From: Diospyros lotus
Taxonomy: Eukaryota > Streptophyta > Magnoliopsida > Ericales > Ebenaceae
Reading direction: 5' to 3'
Assembly (NCBI RefSeq): GCF_014633365.1
Contig: NC_068341.1
Span: 9,734,001-9,798,000 of the forward strand
Length of the DNA: 64,000 nt
Notes under the pieces: model-generated
Database searches by the model: none
What the model saw: only the letters and a program-made list of their open reading frames with translations
Told to the model about the DNA's origin: nothing
Part shown: positions 1-12,600 of the stretch, one piece after another
Layout: each line of letters begins with the position of its first letter
How positions within the stretch are numbered: the first letter of the stretch is position 1
Translations under genes and position numbers: made by a program

Positions 1-487
1 TAATGTTTAAAATGCCCTCACTCAAGACGATGAGACGCAGTGAGACCAAGACGGTGAGACGCAGTGAGACCAGGAGTATACGCGTGAATGACATGCACAT
101 TGGTAGGACAAATAAATGGTAGATTATTAATAGGCGGTTGGATTAAACAATTTAGTCTATTCGTTTCAATTTTCTGAATTCTTATACTGTGAAAATATAT
201 ATATCTCATGATATCATTACTTGTTGCAGTTTATGTGTAACAGTAATAAGTTCAAATAAATAATAATAAGATCATAAATCATAAATCTTAAACATTTTAC
301 ATCAGTACATAATATTATGTATGCTTTATCTTTTTTAAAATTTTGAATTTAAAGCAGTATAACAAAATGTCATGTTATCAATGATGATTTTTAATTATTA
401 TTCTATTGCATTAATTTCTTATGAAACATATTACAATTTGTAATTAATACAATGCTCATGTTATTCATCACTATATTATTAAGTCCA
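1..487. other. AT-rich intergenic DNA, no gene seen
   Basis: No coding sequence is recognisable on either strand. The first 75 bases contain a short direct repeat: GAGACGCAGTGAGACC occurs at about 33 and again at about 57. The rest is AT-rich with homopolymer runs. The sequence at 481-487 (AAGTCCA) is the left flank and probable target-site copy of the element that follows. Confidence 0.6.
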
Positions 488-889
488 AGAAAAATTTTAT
501 TTGAAGCAAAGTGTTTTGTTCTTTATAGCCACATTTAAATTAACTTTGAGAAAAATTTATTTAAATGTGACTCCTCTCATCATCGATCGTTTTATCATCT
601 TCTCTGTTCATCATCGTTGTTAGCTTGCTTCCTTAACAATGGGCACCGCCAGTCGTCAAGGAAGAAGAAGGAGAGGAGATCGATGACTATGGCGACGATG
701 AATGCGGCCATGACTACTTCAAAGTCTATCATCGCACCCGTCGGGGGTTGGATTCCTTGCAACCACCCATCATCACAAAGCTTTCGCTAGCGACCGTCCA
801 TCATCATACTCAAACCCCAAGATTCAGGAAAAACCAATTCTCCAGAATCCATAGTTTTTCTCGAACCCATGGGTTCATGAGAAACTATT

Positions 890-928
<39 letters not shown>

Positions 929-1567
929 ACACAAAGATGAGATTTTGCGTATTGAGAGAGTAAATTCTTCCAAATGAAAAGATCTGTCATGTGCGGATCG
1001 CAAATGGTCAAACTCAATCAAATGCAACAATATTCTATGAGAATGACTTCATATTACATACATATATGCCATGTTTGGGCTCGGGAGAATTAGTTTTTTT
1101 CCGAATCATGGATTCAGGGTGCTTTTAAAACCTCGAATCCTGGGGTTTGGATATGATGATGGATGACCACGTTCACCGCAACCACCGATGGGAGTGACGT
1201 GGCGAATGCAGTTGCCGGTGGGAGCTTTGCGACGATGAGTGACCACAAGGAACCCGATCGCCAGCAGGAGCTTTGCGACGATGAGTGACCACAAGGAACC
1301 CGATCGCCAGCAGGTGTGATGATAGGCTTTGAAGTAATCATGGTCGTCGTTCGTTGTCGCCATGGTCGTCGATCTCCTCCCCTCTTTCCTTGACAATTGA
1401 CAACTTTTGTGGCCACTGTTAAGGAAGTAAGTTGGCGACGATAATGAACAGAGAAGAGGATGGGGTGACCAACAATGAGAGGATACGAGCAAAAATGGAA
1501 TTTTCTCAAAGTTATTTTAAATGTGGCTGTGAAGAATAAAACATTTGGCTGCAAATATAATTTTCCT
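488..1567. mobile_element. Fold-back/MITE-type DNA element, copy 1 (~1.08 kb)
   Basis: The two ends are long imperfect inverted repeats. Bases 488-560 match the reverse complement of about 1495-1567 (shared core TAGCCACATTTAAA on the left, complement on the right), and the inner arms are also mutually inverted: both contain a GGCGACRA...GACTACTTCAAA-type stretch, at about 690-790 and 1250-1400. The centre holds a (CA)n(TA)n tract at 890-928. Flanks AAGTCCA (481-487) and AAGTATA (1568-1574) look like a decayed 7-bp target duplication. Small reading frames inside lie in the inverted arms and resemble no protein I know. The ends are related to the element at 59466-60554, so they form one family. 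The superfamily is unresolved; arm structure suggests a MULE-like or fold-back element. Confidence 0.7.
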
Positions 1568-3643
1568 AAGTATAATTCATTACATGTATATATCATAGCA
1601 AAATGTATCTGAGTATTTATGTCCAAAATTTTTAATTATTTTTCTCGAAACTTAAATTATAAAAATATAGAAAGCGCATTTCTTTCTATTACTAGCTGTT
1701 TATCTTTATAGTAACAGTAAGGGTGGTAATTTGACCACAGAATGCAAGGAATAGGCCACAAATTATGAGAACTTTTTATTACATGGTAAAAATTATTAAG
1801 TGTTAATCACCACCTTAATAATTATAATTAATAACAAAATTACGAGTCCTAATAGAATTGATGTAAAACGACTAGGGTTTGCTATAACATTTTCAATAAT
1901 TATGTTTTATTTGTTTATTTTTATCTTATGTTTTCATTTGTAATTTATAATTTTTTTATAAGTTTCTATAATTTTATTTTTTGTTTTTTGACAAAAAAGA
2001 CACCCTGTATTATTAATTCTATTAAATTAACTTAAATTATTTTAATTAAATATTAGTTAAGTTATGTTGTTACTCAAATACAACAATAAATTTTCTTATA
2101 GCAAAAGAGTGTCTCTATTGTAGTCTTCAAGAGACTTATAGAGAAAAAAACCAGTTAAGGGTATGGGTGATTCTCTCTACCTGTTCATTCGTTGCTTAAG
2201 TCAATCTTATGCCTAAAGTGTAGAATATAGAAAACAAGTAAAGTTATAGTCTGAGTAGACTTATGAGCGTATTGTTGTGAGAGGAGTCTCCTATTTATAG
2301 AAGAAAGGAGATTGATAGATGAAAGGAGAATCACAATCTTCAGTGTGCATTTCAAGCTTTTTTTCAAATTTATAGGCGGGAATATCGGAAGTAAGATTGA
2401 CTCTATTCTTCATAATCTCCCATAAATAGTGTTTGGAGATTAAATCTTTCAAAGTTTGTAATCTCCCAAAAGGGTTTTTTGCGTGATTGGAAGAGAGACT
2501 TTTAGGTCTAACTTACATCTCTGAGTGATTTGTGAAAGTCTCCCAAATAATCGTGATTGGGTGATGCATGGATTTTTTAGAAAATCTCTCGAAAATCTCA
2601 AGAAAGTCTCTTAAGTGAGATCATTCAGTCTTTTAGTCTCAATCATTCAATTTTAGTCACTCGACTGATGTCCCTTGGTTCCATGATTTCATCTTCATGC
2701 AGTAATAGTTTGTTTCTATGTAAGTTTCTTCCTCCCATAAATTTTTGGACCTCTTTCTTTGAATTTGGGCCTTATGTGTGTCCAAATAAGTGGGCCAATG
2801 GCCAAGGATAGAAACCTAACATCATCACTAAAAATATCGAATTGATGGATTCCATAATCTATCGATAGATTCTAAAAATCAACACTAGGAACCTATTACC
2901 TCCGATGCCGATCATCGAAAATGATAGGTTCTGAGGAGACATAAACGAGAGAGAGGAAGAAGTAGCTTCCACGAACTTTCTGGCTGGATCCAACATTTCC
3001 AACGAAAATGGCGCCAGAGGCCCCCCCCCCCAACTTCTCACAGGGTTGTTGACAGTAACCCCTTCTTACTGCTGTGACGTATCTTCTTCTGATTTTTTCT
3101 TTCGTTTTTTTTTAATTTTTTATTTGTTACAATTAGAGATAAATTAGCAAAAAATTAAGTAAAATATACCTTAATTATTGCTGTTTTTGTTTAGTTTAAT
3201 GGAAGAGGTGTCTTAACAACAAAAATAAACTAGAGAGACTCTTAAAAGTATTTCTAAATTATAGGAGATGTCTCAGTCAATAACCCAAACTAGAGGAAGT
3301 TTTAAGTGCATTTTCCCTAAAAATTACTATTCATATGTTTTAACACTGAAGCATTAAAAACCAAATTCCTCGTACCTTAACTTCCAATTTTATCCCACAA
3401 CATGTTTCCCAATTCCATGCATACAAAGATATAGAATTACCCTTCCAATAAGACCAAGCTATGCATCACATATTTGACAAGGCCACATATAGAAAGAGGC
3501 AAATTAATACACATTCATCAAACAGAAGAGCCATTGGTTGGGCCACAGGCCATATCAACTATCACAGAAAACCCCAAGATAAATTACAAAATACAAAACC
3601 TGGAAGTCCATAGATAGGAGAGAGAACTAGATCTTCTGCTTGA
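1568..3643. other. Intergenic DNA downstream of the minus-strand gene
   Basis: I see no gene. 1600-2150 is AT-rich. 2390-2660 has a repetitive theme (AATCTCCCAAA, GTCTC, AAAATCTC recurring), probably an old repeat. A C-tract lies at 3019-3030. The stretch from about 3480 to 3643 is probably the 3' untranslated region of the minus-strand gene that ends at 3644. Confidence 0.5.
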
Positions 3644-6600
3644 CTAGTTATGCAATGGAAAGCTACCTCTGCCTTCTCTAAAGCTTCTCCCTCTCCTGTA
3701 GTCGATTTCAGCGTCAGAGACTGATAAACCCAGGTGATATTTCCTACTAAACTTTGAACTTCCTGTCCTGCAAAATATGTTCCCTTCATCGGTCAGAAAA
3801 TGGCTACCAGGTGAACTTTGCCCGGAAACATCCCCAGCTTGCCTTCGTTTTATATGGCCTGATTCAGAGGAAGAAAATTATCCCAGTAGGAAGAAATTTA
3901 TAGGAAGATATGACATAAAGATACTAGACATTGAAGGTAAGAGGAAAACACCATGGATCATATGACTAAAGAACGGCCTTATTCACTCAACCGGCCTGGG
4001 AACAAGCAAACAATATTTTGGTCACTCTTAATAGCAAATTCTAAGTCAGGATATATACACTTCTATATTGACCATATTTAATGTTCCCTTGGTGCAGTAT
4101 TTCTTACATAGTTTGCACTAGTCCAAGTTAAGAGCAGTAAGACAGGAAGCTATACTGCCAGTACAGAGTGACAAAGAATATCCAATTTTCAAACTAGTAG
4201 CAGGGTGGTATTAGATACTATATAACATGGGTTCTCATTGTTTTTCTTCATATGGTTTATCAAAGTCAACAAGGAAATAGTATATTGATCAAGAAGAGAG
4301 AATTCGGTATTTCTTACATAGTTTGCACTAGTCCAAGTTAAGAGCAGTAAGACAGGAAGCTATACCGCCAGTACAGAGTGACAAAGAATATCCAGAGTTT
4401 TTTGTTGAAAAAATAAAAAGAAATTTTCAAACTGGTAGCAGGGTAGTATTAGATAACCTTTAACATGGGTTCTCATTGTTTTTCTTTGTATGGTTTATCA
4501 AAGTCAACAAGGAAATAGTATATTGATCAAGTAGAGAGAATTCACCTTCAAAAATATTATCTGAACCTCGCACTTCATGGCGTGCAACCCCATTAGCATC
4601 TTCTGATGAATAATACCTTTGACCCGGGAAGTTTTTTTGTGTTTCCTCTGGCTTGTGTCCTTCACTAGCTAGAGGCAGGTTACTTCCTTCAATCTGCTTG
4701 TTGGCAGTGAAAGGTGTCATGGTAAAGGAGTCATCCTGTACATCAGAAATCTCCACATATTGAGCTGTAGTGATGATTTCATCAGCACTGAACCCAAAGG
4801 ATGCTCTGTAAGCTTCTATTTCCTCAACATCTTGTTTGCTAGTCTTGTTCTGCCTGTTCTGATGCCCATTTCCAACATTAGAGTAAACATCTGATTCCTT
4901 AGAAACACTTAGCCTCCCACCAGAATGAGGAAATGGAGATTGGTCCAGATAGAATTCAGCAAATGTAGCAGGGCAGAAGAAATTTGAATCTTGACCCAAT
5001 TTGGAACCAGCAACTGTTTCGAGTCCCATAAGCCTGCCAGACTCAGATTTTGGGTATTTGGAATCATGAGAAGTTGAAGGGTCCCACTGAGGGGGGAACT
5101 CACGATCTGGGAAAGATGAAGACAGGCAGTCACCCGAGGTCCTTGAAACAGGTGATATGAGACTACTGGCGGGACTGCCGGGATAAAGGGAATATGTTGC
5201 CTGGAGATCATTTGCAGTGATATAATTAGTCTTTGCAGTACCTTTAAGATCCATGGATGATGAGAGGAATTGAGCAAAAGGCACATCCGGGGAAGAGGGA
5301 GTGGTTAGGTGAGCCAACTCTGGTGGTGGTGTTAGAGGAGCAGTAGATGGCTCAGTTGTGAAGGTTGAGAAAACAGGAGGAGATACCAGTTGTGTCTCAT
5401 GGGCATATGGCCCTGTTGCAAACATTGTTGATGAAGGACCCTCAGGCGAGTTGGCCGACATGGACATGAAACAGCTGGGTGACTGGGCTGTCGAAGGAAG
5501 TGCAGAATTTGAGAAAGATGCAGGTGAAGATGGCGGAGCCAGAAGAGAAGGCACTAGTGTGGTGGTCTGGTTTGTCAACCCAATATTTTGAGGTCCATTT
5601 GGTGCATTGGCCAATGAATTGGACTCTGGAATTCGAGATGCAGGTACAATACGCTTTCCACCTTTTTGTCCACCGAAACAAGAAAATCCCCCCCAACATC
5701 TTCCCCACCTTTTACGCTGTCAATGCAGGGCAGCATCAGAAATTTGAATACAAGTTCTCCAGCCAAAGTATAGGTTGAGATATAACATGTGTACAAATGA
5801 AAGAGAGAAGTTGAAACATAAATTAAGTAAAATAGATCCTTAATATGCTGCACTCAATCTATCAGCAGATCCCTTTTTCCAGGAATACTAATTTCCAGAA
5901 CCCCAAATTTGCAAAGATCTCTACTCTTTCTCTTTTGGGTTTCAGCACAAAATCTGCTGATTATATTCGGATCTCAGAAATTGTGCAAAACCTACAACAC
6001 GTGAGATCTGATTGGACTAGCATCACCCTTCATCCTGAGTGAACTAGAGCAGTTTGCAGGACAAAAAGAACTCTAGCTATTTGCAGACCATTTGAATTGA
6101 ACAGCCAATTTGATCTAATGACATCTGTTGCAGTGAAATCCTTATACCTACTTAATAACTAGCATTACATTATTGCTTATAGTAATGGCTCCTATCTGAA
6201 GGGTGAATATTGATCAGAATATGGGCAGCGAGGGCATACTAAAAATTATATGATACTCACTGCCTGTCATGTAAATAAATTTATTCACATGCCAATTCAG
6301 TAGCAAGTATTGCAAGCTAACTGGTGGGACAACAGGTGTAACTTATCAAAAAATGATGAGAGCATTTCAATAACAAGAGGGTGGTTGATGTGGTCTAACA
6401 AATAGGCAATCCATGTAATCTCTGGTCCCCTGATGCTTGATACAGGTTATTAAAAACCATTTTGCAAGATTTATAGCCCAAGTCCGGTAATCATTTATTT
6501 CATGACTTACAGCCCAAGTCTGGTAACCATTTATCTCAGGCCTATGCCTCATCAGACAGTGATTTTTTATTTGTTTGAAAGAAAGAACTCATACACTGGA

Positions 6601-9600
6601 TAAAGTGAACTATAGGATTAATCGTAATGTAAACTTTTCGTGAGCAACCTATCTGTCCCACAAGACAACAAAAGAATGCGAGGAAACCGGAAAGGAGAGT
6701 AGGTTAAATTACTTATCCCCCCCACCTCCTAAAAAAAAAAAATAAATAAAAATCTACAGACGAGTAAACAACAACAACTACTCCAGCCTTTATCCCACTA
6801 TGTGAGGCTGGCTACATGAATTCTAGACGAGTATTAAAAAAAAATTATTTTCATGTTATCAACGCCTCCTAATTCCTAGACAAGTGTAAAAGCTCTGTTT
6901 ATTTGGTAATTTTCCTCGGGTATTTTCTACTTTTATCCATTAAACAAAGGAGTGACAGCATATATAACAACACATTCCTTTAGCTTGGGTAAATGCCTAC
7001 CTTTGATAGAATCTCGTAGTACCAATTCCAAACCTATCATTTTTCACTTGCTAAAGGTTATTGGTACCAGAGAAGGTTCATGAGGCACTTGCATGAATTA
7101 GGATTACAGAGCTCTTAAAAATGGCAAGGTAAAGAATCCTATCCTTGTCGAGGAAATGTGTTTGCCCACTTGACTAGTTGAGGTCGAATTAACCTTCACC
7201 AATATAGATTTCAGTAGATATGGCACCAAGTCCAAGTGACAGAATGTGTTAGAAGATTGTATTAAAACTCATCTTCGAAACAAGACTAACTTCTTGCCAA
7301 GCTTTGAATGCTTGTAAGGATAAACCTGATAAGAAAAGTGAATCTGTCCTTTAAGCAACATGACAAGGGCAAAAATATCCAAAATTTGACCTCAAGAGAG
7401 CTCAACTTAAAACAGAAAATATTATACCTTTGAGTTTGAAAAACAATGCTTCAGCCACTTTAAGAGATCTATGGTTCCTATTGCCACAAATCAATCACAT
7501 AAAAAACAAAAGGGTTCAAGGTCCAAGATAATTCCTTCTTCCTGCACCACCCACCCTCTCCCTTTTTGACAGGTAAGACAAAAGTACTACTTAAGCCTTA
7601 AGGCAGCAAAAAGACGTGAACCCTATGCAAATAAGACTACAAGGGAAGTGTGAAAACCAAAGCCTTTCAATTCCACGGAATTATGAATCTCAAGCGCAAT
7701 TGTAGATATAAACCAATATTGCACTCAAAAAAATAAATATAGCAAAAAACCAACAGTCATGAAGTTTATGTGAAACCTCGAGAACTTGAAAACACACACC
7801 CACAAATGATCAAAAACACAAAATAGAAACAAGCAATATACTCACTAAAAACTATAAGACTGAAAAGCTTATGGCTTGATCTTCAACCTCAAAAGAAGAA
7901 GCCATCTTACTCGATAACCACCCCCAATTCACTGCTGTTCCATGATTGGAAAATGTCATCTCAACAAACATCCTTGAGATAATCCAACTTTGAAAACAAT
8001 CCTCAATATTAAGCAAAAACATAATTTTGGACTTGCACATTCCATATACGATTATTCAATGTATATCTATATCCCTCGCTTTGTACATGGCAACACGTAG
8101 AACCTCATTGCTCATATCACCAGGACAAGGGAGGCACACCTAACTGAACAACCACGAAAGCAACATGGTGGAAGTCCCCTGTAGCTAGGACACACTGGCA
8201 TACAAGCCCCAATTAAGACAACTTCTTAGGGTGGTTGAAGATAGCATACAATGACCATTAGCTTTCAAAAACTGGAGGTAAAGGACCTATCCCTAGAGAC
8301 ATGGACTCCAAGTCCTACCTGCAGAGGAGCAAATCACATATTCCCAATTGGAGATAGACTCCAACATAAATTAGGCCTCCAAGAATATAAATAGCCACCT
8401 CTGATCACGATTTGATTTATTTTGAACCATCTTCAGTTATTTACTGCTCTGCTATTTCTCACTCTTATTGTCATATATTTTCTTGAATTGGACAGCCTTG
8501 AAGCATTTTTCCACACCCAGCCGAAGATTCACTTGGTCAGCAAGCATCCACTCAGAGATTCACTCAATCAACATTTAAGGTCCTTCCACCACTGGTTTAA
8601 GTCCCTTACTTTAATTACTGGTGAGACTTTATGTCATCAATCATCTAGTATTTCTATAGTTAGATACACCTAGTATTTAAGCACCCTTGATACACATAGA
8701 AATTTGCGAGAAAAATCACTTAGTCTGAACAACTTCTAACAAACTTCTGAGGAAGCACATAGGACAAATTCACCTGAACAACATCAAATGAAACACAAAC
8801 CCAAGTTTGCTTGGAAGATCTACATATTACAAACTATTCAGATTAATGATTTGTTTATTTCATTATTACATTAATTTTGCTGCCCTAAGTCTTTGAGACA
8901 TTCAAGTGACTCATCCAAAGTACATCTCAGTGATTAAGTCTACCAAATTACAAATATTATAGATCCTAACACAATGTCAACACCGTCCTTAAAAACAATC
9001 AAACCAGTACATAATAAGCATAGGACAAGCTTCCAAGGCTCACCAGCTATGCAAAATGAATAAAAAGATACCTAATGAACTCCGTTACTTCTCAAAAAGG
9101 TAACACCAACATTAACAATAATAATCATAAGCCTTAGTCCCACTAGCTGGGATTGGCTATCACATATGCAATACTACCAGAACAACAATCATAAGCCATA
9201 ATCCCACTAGGTGGGGTTGGCTGTCACAGATGCAACACTAGTTGGCGAAATTTTATCTCCTCCCAGTTAGATATCAATTACAAAGTTTTAGCTCTCAACT
9301 ATTGTCTATAACATCGAGGGCAAGCCTTAGTAGCAACACTGGTGCTACTCCTTTGCGGCTGGAAGGTCATGTGTTCGAGTTGTGAGTCTATTCACAAAGT
9401 GAGGTTGAGGCTCCATATAAAATGACCCTAGCAGAGTAGGGGTGCTTGTGCTCTAGACGGACATTGTTGCCTATGACACAAGAAAAAGTAACCGTGAATA
9501 GTATCTGCATCCAAACAATATAGCACAGGACCAAGGATCTGCCATGATAATAAAAGTTCATCCATTGAACAAAAACTTTCACCACCTTAAACAATCAAGT

Positions 9601-12600
9601 CCATTGGCAAGTAACCACCTCCTCTCCCAATCATTAGGATCCTGACACAATGCAATATCCTAGTAAACTCGATCACCTTCCCTCTGTGATTCACAATTCA
9701 ACTGGGATTTATGAATCTAGAAAATTAGGGTTTTGATATAATAACGTACCAAGCTTTAATCCCACTAGATGGGCTCAAATATATGAATTCTTACTCAACA
9801 ATTATCTCTATCTATGATCATATTTTTTGTAAGGCAATTATAATGCATGCCACGCTAAAGAATTTTTAATCAATTTTTTCTTGGTCTTCCTTACCTCATT
9901 TGCTACAAACTTAGCCCATTCTACCCACCATTCTCACAATAGCATATATTAGTCTAAAGTTAGGTTTCAAAAAGAATTTATATCTTGCACTTGAAATTTT
10001 CAATGACATGTCATCTATGTGTCTCTTTGCAGAGAGTTGGACTAAGTAATGTTGGATGATTATACTAGAAGGAAATTAACACATACTCCATGAGACATGA
10101 CTGTCTATTGTGGCATGCAAATGAAGGTGCCTGGTAAGGCTAATGAAATTCTTTGCCGGGAAAGATGGTCCCCAACCATGAAATGTATGCCTGGGATATG
10201 TCCCTTGTAACTTCTTGTATTTAATTTTCATATACATGGTCACTAACAAAAATATAAATACATGCACGTACGTATTTTGGTTGTTTGCTAAGCTAATGTA
10301 CATTTAAGGGGATCAGAGTGAGCAAGACTGGGTATGCCACTTAACTTCACATGGGGTGCCCTTATTGAGAGGAATGGAACCGTTGTCAAAACAGCGCTTG
10401 TTGAAGAATAAATATTATGGTTCACATTTGGATGACCAAGAATCTTTCTCTTCGTTCTTTATTATCTTTTTTAATTCTATAGGTGATTGTTATGCCAAAC
10501 AGTTAGCCCAGACCCACGAAAATCCAAGTAACAGATCTTGGTTGAAAGTTATAGGCCAAAGCCATGAAAACCCAAGATTCAATGGGCCAAAAAGCACAAA
10601 TCAATGCCAAATGGGCCAACTAGGCCAAAAGAAGCAAGAAGATGAGCAAACTTGACCTCTCACTCCCACTTAGTCATGACCGAGTGGACTCCAACCCACT
10701 TGGTCACGGAGTCTGCAGCCACCTCTTACTCTCCCAAGCCTCAACACACCCTTGTACGAGACCCAGAGGCCTACCAGGTGATCCGCCACCCCCTGGAAGC
10801 CTCCCTCATGACCGAGAGACCCTCTCAGGGCATCTCTCAAGCCACTCGGTCATACAAGACCCTCTTGCAAACCACCTAAGCTCAAGAGCCTTTCTCCAAG
10901 ACTTGCCCTAGGGCCCGCAAGAATTGGTCCAAGATGCCTTCGAGATTCCTACCTAGAAATGTGGGCAAGGTGTCACGTGTCACCTTTCTTCTCTATAAAT
11001 AGGAGGGCTGCCTCATTCAGGTGTGTTGACTTTGATATTGGATTCTCTCATTGGGCTCAAGCACTCTTGGAGACTTCGGTATCAGAGGGTCTACGCTAAT
11101 ATACTCACCCACACCTCTAACCAACTTCTTTCTTAGCAAGTCTCTCGATCATTTGGGACCCACTCAGTCATTTGGAGGTCTCAGGATCACTTAGAACCCT
11201 CAGGATCATATGGAACCCTTAGGATCAATTGGAACCCTTGAGATCATTTTGAACTCTCTTGATCATTCGAAGGTCTCGCAAACACTCGGGAATTCTCTAG
11301 ACACCTTGAGGCTCACATCCCCACTTTCCTGCATTACAAATTTATTATTGTATTAAAGTAACAACAATTGGTGTCGTCTGTGTGAAAAGATCAAAAGGCC
11401 AAGAAACTCAGTCTTGATGGCAAACACTAGAGGCAACCGACGAATTTTCTCTCAGGGTGTTGAGACTCGCCCACCTTTGCAAGATTCTCAGCACACAATG
11501 GGGACTCACCCACCTCTAGACTCTCAACAACTAGTGGGAACTCACCTCTATGGTCACCCTGCTGCTTAGGCAAGCACTTTTGAGCAAGCCTCGCCTATGG
11601 TTACTTGGGCGAAATATGAGGCATTACAACAATAGCACATTGAGGGGATGCGGGCGCTTCGTGAAATAGTTAGGATAATACAAAATATGGTCCCAAGTGA
11701 CGTGTTGCCCACTACTTCAAGGAGGTTCATGCCCGAAGTCACCCAGCCACAAGAGCTCAACAAGGGGAGCTGAGGGACAATTCTTACCAGGAAGCTACCC
11801 TAGGGACCCTCTCGGAGTCTCCCCCACGAAGAACACGTCCTCAGGATTCCCCTCCTCACAAAGTTCAAAACCAAGGAAGAGAGGAGGGCTAACAAAGACT
11901 AAAAGATGATAGACAAAGCCCCTTGAGAGGAAAATATAAAGAAACCGTAGCGGGTACATCCACAGATGAAGACCGAAGCTTGTCAAGATCAAGGAAAAAT
12001 GATGAAATTGAGAATCCATCAGAAAACAAGGCCCGAGAAATAGCTGACATGAGGAGGACGATTGAGGAAGCGCTCGAACAAAAAAGGTTGCTGCCCACCT
12101 CAAAAGACCAAACCCAAAGAAGAATCCTATTTGCCCCAACCATAATGGGTAAACCCCTACCAAGGAAATTTAAAATGCTAGAGATGTTTTTGTATTTGGG
12201 CAAAGGCAACCCTCATGAATTTAGAATTATGAATCCCTGATGATGTTATATGGTTGGGAAGACAAAATAATGTGTTGGGCTTTTTCTTTGACCTTAATTG
12301 GACACTCTTGAGCTTGGTTTAATGGTTTGCCTGAGGCATCCATATCTTCTTTTGGGCAGTTGAGATCAAAATTCATTAAGGCATTCATTATTAATAGTCA
12401 GAGGAAGAAAAATGCCATGTATCTACTTAGCGTGTGGCAGGGGGGCAAAGAAACCCTTAGATAATATGTGGATAAATTCAGGAATGCTACGCTTGAGGTT
12501 CGTGATTTGCAAGTCGAAGTGGCAGTGGCTGCCATGCAAGGGGCACACTCCATCCCACTGCAAGAATCCCTAGCCTTGGACCAGCTGACATCCTTGGCTG

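Larger units (their letters stand above)
5717..10482. other. Intron 1 of the At1g76660 homologue, 3' part
   Basis: Intronic DNA with no protein-coding gene. It holds several SINE-like fragments (6764-6830, 9113-9240, 9310-9480, 9740-9805), listed separately. A TATAAATAG motif near 8390 and a TTTGATTTATTTTG stretch could mark the promoter of an old LTR, but no paired end was found. Confidence 0.5.

Noticed and set aside
8090..8900. LTR or copia fragment with a small frame at 8422-8673
   Set aside because: Only a TATAAATAG motif supports it. No TG/CA ends, partner LTR or target duplication was found, and the frame resembles no known domain.
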